Source of the DNA: Chlorops oryzae
Lineage: Eukaryota > Arthropoda > Insecta > Diptera > Chloropidae
NCBI GenBank assembly: GCA_020466095.1
Contig: CM035806.1
Span: forward strand, 115,548,737 to 115,612,736
Length of the DNA: 64,000 nt
Direction: 5' to 3'
The notes beneath the pieces are model-generated. The model had not been told where the DNA came from and searched no databases. It saw only the letters and a list, made by a program, of their open reading frames with translations. This document shows, one piece after another, positions 55,749 through 64,000 of this stretch (positions are counted from its first letter, which is position 1; the number at the start of each line of letters is the position of its first letter). The translations under genes and the position numbers were made by a program.

Positions 55749-57425
55749 CAGGCCCGTGCGCACGGGGGGGCTTTTGGGTGTTAAAACCCCCCCCATTGAG
55801 AATAAGAATTATAAATATTATATATAAAACGAAAAAGGAAATTTCGCACAATGGGCCAAGCTGATGCAAGAAGAATTGCATGAGCTGTCGCGTACTCGGC
55901 AACTCGTGCAAATACTTGATATAAAATAATTGGCAAATACTCCAAATAGTTCCCATTTTAATTTTTGTACTTTGATAGAAATTTTTCATGATAGACTATT
56001 AGCACCTAGAAATTTGAAAATTCTCCGGCAGAAATTTCAATTGAGGTAACTGATCCAAATAAGGAAATGCGATCCAAATAAAAACATTCGAAATCAATTC
56101 GATTTCAATAGAAATTTATTTGTCCAGATGAACATCGAAATTGCACAATTTCAGAAAATTTCGGAACAAATCTGACATTTAAAATTGAGTCAATTTAAAT
56201 TTTGTTCTGAAATTGATTGCTTAAATACAAATATCGCATGTAGGCAAAAATTTTCGTGTATTGTATGTTAAGCAGGGTTGGGCATAATGCATTAAATAAT
56301 AAATGCAATAAGCATTTCACTACCATTAACTCTTTAGTGGTAATGAAGAAACGAGTTTCACTATCACTAAACGTATAGTGAAAATTAAATAAAGTTTCAC
56401 TATCACTAAACGTTTAGTGAAAATGAAATAAAGTTACACTGTCACGATGCCTTCAGTGCTAGTGAAATGAAATTGCACTATCACTAAAGTTTAGTGCTAG
56501 TGAAAAAAATACTGGTTTTTGAGGAAGTAAAATACATTACAATTTTGTTTCAATTAATCTTTATTTGCCTTATATAAAACCAACATTTCGAATCGCTGAG
56601 ATTTTGCCTCGAAGACCGATTTACGATTCCAGCGAAAGAAAAGAGCCTTTCTACTGGCGCAGATGAAGGAAGCGGCGTGTTGTATTTCAAAAATACTTTT
56701 TTAACTACAATGATTCAATACTCCTGTCATCATCGGCAAGGTATAAAATTGTTTCAGTCGCCGTTTTTCCACCTTGTAAATCATTATGTCGATCTTCAGA
56801 AAAACAAGAATTTCGAAAATAATTGTATTAAATAAGGCTAAAAAAGATTAGTTGAAACAAAATTATAATGCATTTTACTTCCTCAAAAACCAGTCTTTTT
56901 TTCACTAGCACTAAACTTTAGTGATAGTGCAATTTCATTTCACTAGCACTGAAGGCATCGTGACAGTGTAACTTTATTTCATTTTCACTAAACGTTTAGT
57001 GATAGTGAAGCATTATTTAATTTTCACTATACGTTTAGTGATAGTGAAACTCGTTTCTTCATTACCACTAAAGAGTTAATGGTAGTGCAATTTAGTGGTA
57101 GTTCAAAATGCCCAACCCTGATTGTAAGGCTTGCTTTTAACCGATATTTACTGTATATCTATGTCTAATTGTCGACGTCGAAAAGGCTCTGCCGCGATCG
57201 AGAAATTCACCCTTAGGCAGGTTTAGGAAATTCAACTCTTTCGAGAAATTCACATTTTGGAAGACTTTTTTTCTGTGCCTCGAAGGGTTTCTTTGTTGCA
57301 TGAAACTCACCAAAACTGAATTGTTATAATAAAGTCATTGAAATCGTTACTCTTGATTTTTAACCAATAGTTTTAATTAATAGAAAAAAAACCCCCCCCT
57401 TGGGCAATTCCTGCGCACGGGCCTG
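55749..57425. mobile_element. hAT-like DNA transposon, non-autonomous, inside the RAG1-like relic
   Basis: The ends CAGGCCCGTGCGCA and TGCGCACGGGCCTG are inverse. TGGAACAC is duplicated at both sides (55741-55748, 57426-57433), the 8-bp size of hAT insertions. GGGGGGG and CCCCCCC runs lie just inside both ends. Removing it restores the reading of the RAG1-like protein (SGSGVP...NPHMEH region). It contains another foldback (56273-57120). No transposase domain was recognised. Confidence 0.85.
56273..57120. mobile_element. hAT-like foldback MITE with long inverted arms
   Basis: The ends CAGGGTTGGGCA and TGCCCAACCCTG are inverse, and the arms (about 56273-56540 and 56860-57120) stay inverse throughout with repeated TTCACTATCACTAAACG motifs. 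The flanking octamers ATGTTAAG and ATTGTAAG match at 6 of 8. Nested in the hAT element 55749-57425. Confidence 0.8.
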
Positions 57426-57742
57426 TGGAACACCACTACCCGACGCAGAAGCTGTAATAAACTCGGTAACTGCATTTCTTCTTACTGTGAACGCAGCTCG
57501 CACATGTCCGTGCCAAACAGAAATCAACTCTGCGTTGCTGAAGCGAAGGGTGCCTTTAAAAAATCAAAAACAATACGCTATTAGGCCAATTTAGGCAAAA
57601 CACATTTGCGCAGTAAGATTCAGAATTTCATGCACTTTTTAATGGTATCGGAGTTTTGGTGATCCAAGGTTAACCAACATAACTTTTTTTTCCATCAAAC
57701 ATGAGATATCGCTTAAAATGTTAGCATTTTAAGTCTTTTTAA

Positions 57743-57987
57743 GTGGCTCTGGGATAGCGTAGGGGATGCGTGCTATGCTCTTGATCCCAGGGTCCGAGGT
57801 TCGATTCCCGGCACAGGCGAAACGGAGTGTAATGTTCCAAGCCTAGCACTGGTTTTTCAAAAATCGCATGTTAGGGGCACACTACATAAAAATACAATAC
57901 ACACGCACAAACACAAGAAAAAACTAATTGTGGTATCACAATGGGCCGATAAACGGCCTAAGTGGCATCCACTTCAACCAACCAACC
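57743..57987 (+). mobile_element. tRNA-derived SINE with 12-bp target duplication
   Basis: AAGTCTTTTTAA precedes (57731-57742) and follows (57988-57999). The head GTGGCTCTGGGATAGCGTAG is an A-box region, and GAGGTTCGATTCCCGGC is a strong B box about 45 bases on. A body without coding potential follows, ending in CAACCAACCAACC. It would be transcribed by Pol III and moved by a LINE. Confidence 0.85.
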
Positions 57988-57999
57988 AAGTCTTTTTAA

Positions 58000-58340
58000 A
58001 AACACACCATTTAAGCCGAAATCAAAAACTTTCATCATTTTTGCAATACACATGGTCGAAACACTTACCGTTACGAGTCTGACTCATTATTTCGATTTCC
58101 GTTTTTATATTGTATATGCGAGTTTTCCGTTCCTCAAAAGTTGTGTATTTTACAAACAAAAAACTAAGAACACGTTTCTTCAGCAAATGCCTACTTTGAT
58201 TGCCTATAGGTCAACGGTAAATCAAGCTACAACAAAGTTTTTGGTATTTTTATCATATTTGAAGTTTCTACTATTCGTAAACAAAAAGAAAAACATAATT
58301 TGGACATCTTCATTTTACGACTTTCGGCCAAAAAAAAGTC
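58000..58340. other. Unassigned stretch
   Basis: An open frame from 57962 to 58486 runs through SINE tail, AT-rich sequence and the inverted repeat, so it is not a gene. Nothing else seen. Confidence 0.35.
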
Positions 58341-58357
58341 ATTTTGCAACACAGTGC

Positions 58358-58600
58358 GTAGTCGGCAAGACTCTTCTAAAATCCACGATAAAAAAGCGAG
58401 CTCGAGGCGAGCTCGTTGTAAAGGTTTCGAATTCTTATCGCATATTCTCTTCGAATCGAATTCGAATCAAACGCAAAATACGATAAAAGCGCGGTTTCAC
58501 GAAAAATGCCTTCCGCGAATTCGAATCGAATTCGATTTTTTTTTTTTTCTTTATAAAAAAAAGTATGCGTATGTACGTTTTAGTATTTGCTCAGATTATA
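58358..58600. repeat. Right partner of the distant inverted repeat (with 49570-49795)
   Basis: GTAGTCGGCAAGACTCTTCT, CACGATAAAAAAGCGAGCTC and GAATTCGAATCGAATTCG are the inverse of the left partner, with divergence. Confidence 0.6.
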
Positions 58601-58652
58601 TGTGCCGACAAAATACAACTATGGTATTAATCAGTTTAGACGTATCTGACCC

Positions 58653-59497
58653 CTATTTAAAAACAAGCAAGGGTGTTATATGTTAGTCAGGCGAGCCTGA
58701 CAATAAAATACCCGACACAGATACACATCTTCAAATAATTTCTAATATCAAGAGGTGTTTAAGGCCATAAGGGGCCCCATATACCGACTTTTGTAAATTT
58801 CTTTATGAAAACTGTCCTTTTGCCACGCCCACTTTTCCAATTTTTTTTTCTCCAATCGGAGGCCTTAATATACGCTAAAATTCTAAGTTTCAGTGGAATA
58901 TCTCAAAAAATCCGTATTTGGGGTAGTTTTGAGATTTTTGTGACAGACCCTAGTACTGGAGGTACCCTTAATAATGTACCTTTCAAAAAAAAATTTTGGA
59001 GAGGATGTTTATGGCTACAAAGGAAGCATAACTGCCCAATTTCGTTGAATTCCCATTTGAATTTCGGGTGTAGGAGGCCATTTTCGAAAAACGCCCTTCG
59101 GTCACGCCCACTTTTCCAATTTTTGGAAATTGAATAACAAGACTTCAAATATGTTCAACTATCAAATTTCATCAAAATATCTTGAAAAACTTCGATTTAA
59201 GAGCAGTTTTTGTGATTTTCGTAACAGACCCTAGTACTGGAGGTACCCCTAAAAACGGTCCGATCGGGTTCATACTCGAACTTGTTCTAAGATAGCTCAA
59301 CTCCTTCGATAAGAAAACTGTATACAAACAGACGGACAGACGGACAGACAGACAGACGGACATGGCTAAATCAAGTCTCCTGGCGACGCTGATCATTTCT
59401 ATATATATTTTGTATAGTCTATCTCAACTGGTTCTGGGTGTTACAAACAACCACACAAACGCAATATACCCTCGACACAGAGTGTGTCGGGTATAAA
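58653..59497 (+). mobile_element. mini-me/DINE-1-like element, family A copy 5
   Basis: It starts AAGCAAGGGTGTTATATGTTA with the GTCAGGCGAGCCTGAC hairpin and ends AGAGTGTGTCGGGTATAAA, with a GACGGACA tract at about 59330. Full length. Confidence 0.8.
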
Positions 59498-59597
59498 AAT
59501 GGGGGGTGTGCACAACCGGAGCATGTTCACAACCGGGTTCAATCCCCTACGTAAATAAATGCTGATATAATTACCTTTTAAATAAAAAAATTTGCAT

Positions 59598-59830
59598 TTT
59601 CAGTTGCATTATAATTGAGGGGTTAATTATAATGCATTTTCAGTTGCATTATAATTTTGGAGTTAATTATAATGCATTTTCAGTTGCATTATAATTGAGG
59701 GGTTAATTTTAATGCATTTTCAGTTGCATTATTATTAAAGGGTTAATTTTAATGATTTTTGAGTTTAATTATAACTAAGGGTTAATCGTAATGCAAATCA
59801 ATTATAGTTAAAAATGCCCAATCCTGATTC
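59598..59830. repeat. Tandem ~40-bp repeats next to a hAT-like end
   Basis: GCATTTTCAGTTGCATTATA occurs four times at 40-50-bp spacing, with GGGGTTAATT between. The block ends in AAAATGCCCAATCCTG, like the TGCCCAACCCTG end of the 56273 element, so this may be the right part of a related hAT element. The left end was not found. Confidence 0.55.
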
Positions 59831-59914
59831 ACGATATGACAGCCGTCAAAAATGCTTAAAAAAATGAGTGAGTGTTTGAATTCACTGTAGATGTGTAAAC
59901 CAGAGATCCTAGAT

Positions 59915-60470
59915 AACTATTACATTTTTTTTAGAATCGAAAAAATTGCCTTTAAAACGACAAAAAATTTTTACGTTAGTCGATAATACTTATGATTGCG
60001 ATTTTTTTGTTTTCCGTTGCTCAAAACGTTTATTTTTTGATAATTATTTTTTACGTTGCCTTATAACAAATATGAATGAGAAAAAATTTTTTCCGTTGCT
60101 CATAATTTTAATCGTTCAATAAATATATTTGAAGTTGCTTGCTGTTGTGAATGAAAAAAAAAACTTTTCCGTTTCTTATAAGCTTTTATTTTCAATTAAT
60201 AGTTTTTAATTTATTTCGTTAAGAGAAAAATTATATGTATAGTGGTATACTGGTGATACAATTCTACTGATATCATTAACAGCGCTGCTGATCGCGGTCA
60301 TTATTAGACAACGTAAAAACAATTTATTGAAAAATAAATGTTATAAGCAACGGGAAAAATTTTTTCTCATTCATAATTATTATGAGGCAACGTAAAAAAT
60401 ATTTATCGAACGATAAAAATTATGAGCAACGGAAAAAAAAAATTTTCTTCAATAACTGTTATAGAAAAAT
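59915..60470. repeat. Foldback-like region with CCGTTGCTCATAA motifs
   Basis: TTTTTCCGTTGCTCA-type motifs on the left (about 60014 and 60099) face TTATAAGCAACGGGAAAA, TATGAGGCAACG and TATGAGCAACGGAAAA on the right (about 60340-60430). The structure is an imperfect palindrome centred near 60240 with no ORF. Ends are uncertain. Confidence 0.5.
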
Positions 60471-60479
60471 GAAATATAT

Positions 60480-62053
60480 TTTCATTGTTTGAAACTGTTA
60501 TCTTAAAATGAATTTTTTTTAATACAAACTTTAATAGTTATAGTCCAATTTTTTTCCTTATTTCTTATAACTGTTATGTCTCTGAATAAAGCTGTTTTAG
60601 AAAATCCGCCAAAAGCAATTAACAACAACAAATGTTTTTTCTTTATGCGGTGAGGTATTTTTCGTGGTTTGATTTAGGCTCCAAGCCTTCCAAACATTCA
60701 TGCAAGACATGTACACACCTTGACAACTGTTCGCACTATTAATTAGTTCAATTTATTTGAGCCTAACAAATTGAACTGCAGCAAAGCTCAGAATAGTTCG
60801 TTGTAAATTTTTACAGAAGCTGAAAGCATGAGTGGGCGTTCGAATGACCTCAATTGGAAATTCTTAATTCAATGACTTAGAATGTTATCATTTCCATATA
60901 TACTCATTTATTTATAGCAATGCCATTGAAAACATAACAATAAATCGTTCAACCTATGTATGTGGCAATCAATTTTTCCCTGAAGCGTCAAAGGGTTTAA
61001 GAAATCTTGGCAGTTTTGATGAACTTTTCAGAAATTCGTGCCTTGGAATCGAAAGAAAATTCGCGTCTTTTGACATCCCAAAATCGTATTCTTTTGACAT
61101 ATCAAAATCGTATTCATCATGTTTAAAACTTCAGATTGGCCATATGCCCATACCAAATTACAGTACGCAAACACTTTGTTGTCAAGTTTACGGCGGTACA
61201 TTGTTTTTCTGACGGCATTTACCGGGGCTTTTTTGTAAAACATTTTCATTTGAAGTGTTTGGAGCGTTCATGCATGCACCCCACTTCGCATTCATCTTAT
61301 ATATTGCAACTGTTCGGATGCAGTGCCTTGGTTTGTAGTTCGATTGATGATTGAACGCACATGTGACGCACTCTGTTTGCCTGTCTTCCTGCTGTCTGTC
61401 GGAATGAACCTTCATGGGCTCCATGAAAGCAGAGTGCTTATGCAGCTTGCATCGTTCACGTACTATATGCCTACATAGTGTACACCTGTTCCCATAGATA
61501 TTCGTGTAATTGAATTACATGTATCAATTGTGTTACGTTCTTTATCTTTGAATGCAGCACAGCCCGTGTACGTCTATCAGTCTCTATTTTTGTGTTGTCG
61601 TTTATAATTGCTGATTGCCAAAGCGAAAACATATGGGTAAGAAATCGTGAAACGGGCCACCCATTTCACGACATTGTCAAATCTAGAAAACAAGAATTTT
61701 TATGAAAGTTATTCAACGCACTTGACCTCTCCTAAAATTTAAGAGAAAAATTCGAAAAATTGCAAGAGTTATTAACAATAAAGTATATTTGATACTCTTT
61801 TTTCAAATATTTTTATCACGTTAACGAAGCATTTTCATTAAATTTCACTTCATTAATAATGGAGAATATGCACGTAACTGAAATATGAATTAAATTTATT
61901 TTTTTAATTATCTCTAGTGCTCCTGAAAACACGCTATACAAATATTTTTAAAATTTACTTTAATTTAATAGTAAATTTTACCCATCAAAAAGTGGCTGTT
62001 TTTAAATTTCCGGGCAAATTTCTAAAACGCAACATTTTTTTTTTATAGCAAAA
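60480..62053. other. AT-rich stretch without recognisable gene
   Basis: About 1.6 kb. Several open frames of 60-80 codons at 61028-61424 lack motifs and overlap each other. No RNA gene or repeat pair was supported. Confidence 0.35.
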
Positions 62054-62258
62054 CGTGACGTCAGTTTACACGAAACTAGCGATAGGCGATAATAAAATAT
62101 CGCAATCGAAAGCCCAGATATGTCAAAAAACTTTTCAATTAGAGATAACAAATTTTTTTTTAAATGACTAGAATGACTGAAAGCGGTTTTGTGAAAGCGC
62201 AATCCGACAATCTCTCAAAAATTGACGTATTTATGATAGCCACATATAATATTTCGCT

Positions 62259-62549
62259 GCAAATCCGGATTTTACTTCTGCTGAGCTCAGAGGAGTAAAA
62301 GCTGCAAGGTACGTTTGACTTAAAATATGGAGAAAAGTTTATTATTTTTATGGCAGATCTGGACGAGAGTTGTATGGAGATTCAGCCATCGGGTATGTGC
62401 AAGTTAAACGGGACGGAGAGTTGTGCATTGTAAAGGCCAGAATAACGCCAGAACATAATCTCCGTTGCAAGTCCTATAACGTAATAACAACTTGCAAGGA
62501 GACTTAGGGGAATATTCTGTCTGTGCAATGTGAGGATTGCTATTCAATA
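62259..62549 (+). pseudogene. SWIM-type protein fragment, two exons with a 48-bp intron
   Basis: Exon 1 reads ANPDFTSAELRGVKAA and splits an Arg codon at GTACGT (62309). The intron ends ATGGCAG (62356). Exon 2 reads SGRELYGDSAIGYVQVKRD, ELCIVKARITPEHNLRCKSY, then VITTCKET and a TAG (62505-62507), and the same frame continues GNILSVQCEDC. This matches the insect protein family with VGYVQ..R.G..C.V.A.ITPEH..R.K.YNV followed by VQC.DC.AS.GGCKH, a SWIM zinc finger. The CKH half is missing. A stop precedes exon 1. A truncated host gene or a captured fragment. Confidence 0.55.
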
Positions 62550-62719
62550 GACGCATTTTACACTCGTCAATTATTCACATTCATTCTCACTTTTTGGCGA
62601 ACAAATTGCGAAAATTTTGAGAAAAATTGAGAATTTTTTGATTGCACTTACTCGATAGATCGGTTTCTGCTGTCTTGGGCAAATGGAAACGCGGATGTAA
62701 CTTCAAAATCTAATACAAC

Positions 62720-63470
62720 CAGGGAGGGAAACCGAACTTGACTTATTTTTTGAATTAAAAAACCGAACCGTTAACTAAACCAATGTCAAAAAAATTTGCG
62801 GAGTAAATCAGAAACCAAACCAAAATATTATAATAAATGCTTCGGTTCACATACACTCATTTCCAGGAAATCGGCATTACCAATTTTTTTCTCAGTAACG
62901 GATATGTTAAAGCTTAAGGAGAAAGACAAAAAATGGCCAACAAAGTAGCTGCACATAAGAAAGGTTTTTTAGATAACAACAACAACAATAGCTTTCGGTT
63001 TTATTCCGTTACATGCACCTTTTTTTTCTTTTTAAGGTGTCTATAAAATTGGTCTTAGCCGAAGCTTGTAATTATCGCCATTTAAGGTCCGATAAGGTCT
63101 TTGGCATTAATTCCAAGTAACAGGAGGACTTGTTGTTTTATTTAAGTTCGTTTGGATTGGCTCAGTGTTACAGAAATCGCTGAAAATGGTAACACTTTTT
63201 CGTCTCCACGCTTTATGTTATTTTCCCCAAGACTTAAGTTAGGCTTGAGAATACTTAGCTTATAGAAATATTGTTACGTTTAACTTATTAAACGTTTTTC
63301 ATTTTATAAGAAAAACCAATTCGTTCAACCGTATAAACCGATCCGAAACCGCGGTTCGAAAAGGTAAATATATATAATATATATATTTTTTTTTATCAAA
63401 CCAGCGATTCGATGTTTCCTTGAACCACCAAACCGAACCAGTTCAAAAATTCAAGTGGTCTCCATCCCTG
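62720..63470. mobile_element. hAT-like inverted-repeat element (imperfect)
   Basis: CAGGGAGGGAAACC at the left and the inverse of GGTCTCCATCCCTG at the right agree at 12 of 14. Both ends continue with an AACCGAAC-rich segment. No 8-bp duplication was found, and the 751-bp interior has no transposase. Confidence 0.5.
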
Positions 63471-63729
63471 TATGAATCTAAGAATTTACGGGTGAATGAT
63501 CAGTCAGACTGAATGCTTATGTGGCGCTGAAAATAATTTTCTGACTTCGACTATCGAAATTTTTCCATATCTACTGTCGATATGGAATTAATGTAAACTG
63601 ACGTCACGAGCAAGGGCGCAAAAATGGAAGCGTTTGAATAAGCTAAAATTTTAATATTTGGTTTTTTTCGTAATGGTTTCGATTTCAGACCTGATATTTG
63701 TATATTTGTTAATGTAGTAACTAGTGATG

Positions 63730-63835
63730 TTGCGAATATTCGCATTCGCATTCGTATTCGCGAATATTCGCATATTTCTGGACATTCGTAATCGCATTCG
63801 CAAAATTTTTTGCGAATATTTGCCGAATATTAACG
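63730..63835. repeat. ATTCGC-rich simple repeat
   Basis: GCGAATATTCGCATTCGCAT and related ATTCGC/GCGAAT units alternate and can fold back on themselves. It resembles short hAT-like MITEs seen in flies, but no ends were defined. The last 160 bases of the window show nothing else. Confidence 0.6.
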
Positions 63836-64000
63836 TCCGAAAAATATACAAATCCTATGGATGTTATAGTTTTCTTTTATGTAGAATGACTTGATATGTA
63901 TATTGATTTGTAGATTTCAAAACAATGTTTAAAAGTTATTCAAACCAGGCTTGGAGAACAAATTTTAATTTATTTTCTTTACGAAAACAGATTAATTAAA

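Larger units (their letters stand above)
53808..57590 (-). pseudogene. RAG1-core-like (Transib-type) transposase, degraded and interrupted
   Basis: Read on the minus strand. The N-terminal part (57590-57430) reads SNAELISVWHGHVRAAF, and after a hAT insertion VPNPHMEHLVMKTGSF and KSERSKRKIASNL. Then SVSEAHAFILENN and LMLSYGFDSSTGHSNFKQ (first catalytic Asp), and LNILTGTKSFQACPIC, where the preceding DGK with the second Asp seems lost. Next SPLHCRIRFFEFVLGISYK, MGLRVHKPKSGGFGGSNDG and ITGVDVDLI. The end includes HHARKDSREHNLEDIF. The HARK..NLEDVF-type end and the LHC..FFE block parallel the RAG1 core (NARQSK..EMEDVL, LHCDIGNAAEFYKI). Several frame breaks. No CACWATG-type ends were found. Confidence 0.65.
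62054..63608. mobile_element. Possible inverted-repeat element with TGACGTCA ends
   Basis: CGTGACGTCAGTTTACA (62054-62070) is perfectly inverted at 63592-63608. The flanks AGCAAAA and AGCAAGG are similar but not identical. The interval contains the SWIM-like pseudogene and a hAT-like inverted-repeat element. The 17-bp perfect match is unlikely to be chance, but the unit is not a recognised family. Confidence 0.45.

Noticed and set aside
57962..58486. 174-codon open frame
   Set aside because: It spans the SINE tail, AT-rich DNA and part of an inverted repeat, with no protein motif.
59915..60600. Complete hAT element with CAGAG ends
   Set aside because: CAGAGATCC near 59902 and GTCTCTG near 60588 look inverse, but the match is poor and no 8-bp duplication is present.

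Overview
The window looks like intergenic heterochromatin-like DNA of a higher fly (Diptera). It is AT-rich and almost wholly built of transposable elements, many nested in one another. The dipteran reading rests on three things: repeated mini-me/DINE-1-like elements (a GACA/GACG microsatellite, a short conserved core and a TA-rich tract), a mariner whose ends and protein match Himar1 of the horn fly, and two BEL/Pao LTR retrotransposons. I cannot name the species. No intact single-copy host gene is supported. The best candidates for host-derived sequence are a two-exon SANT/Myb-like fragment (27.0-27.4 kb) and a broken SWIM-type exon pair (62.3-62.5 kb).

Layout, left half. 23-975 is a deleted pogo/Tigger-like element. 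3110-6460 is a mini-me-like element (family A) split by a 2.5-kb element with CCCAGC ends that carries six copies of a 13-bp motif. 6490-14476 is a complete BEL/Pao element on the minus strand, with 482/483-bp LTRs, an ACAAG target duplication and a tRNA-Tyr primer site. 15167-18046 is an inverted-repeat element whose core is a foldback of about 141-147-bp units enclosing a fragment of a non-LTR reverse transcriptase. 18431-25030 is a family-B mini-me-like element split by a nearly intact RNase H-bearing LINE (19151-24683, minus strand, 14-bp duplication). 25044-26984 is a long palindrome with about 850-bp arms.

Layout, right half. 27741-28161 is a Harbinger-like MITE. 30442-31003 is a pogo-like relic. 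31350-39133 is a second BEL/Pao element (minus strand, CGAAG duplication). 39793-45990 is a family-A element split by a coiled-coil-ORF1 LINE (15-bp duplication), itself split by a Himar1-like mariner. 46.0-47.4 kb and 53.8-57.6 kb hold two broken copies of a RAG1-core-like (Transib-type) transposase. The first lacks its catalytic middle. The second is split by a hAT element that is split by another hAT-like foldback. A second mariner (47831-49116), a cluster of three mini-me-like elements (49.9-52.4 kb), a tRNA-derived SINE with a 12-bp duplication, a fifth family-A element and several minor inverted-repeat elements fill the rest.

The most unusual point is that both BEL/Pao elements carry a third ORF between integrase and the 3' LTR. 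It starts with gag-like zinc knuckles. In the first element these are followed by a retropepsin-like domain that has lost its active-site aspartate; in the second by an Arg/Ser-rich domain. In the first element this ORF is fully open while gag and pol carry stops and a deletion. The RAG1-like copies and the nested insertions, which give a relative chronology, are the other parts worth a second look.
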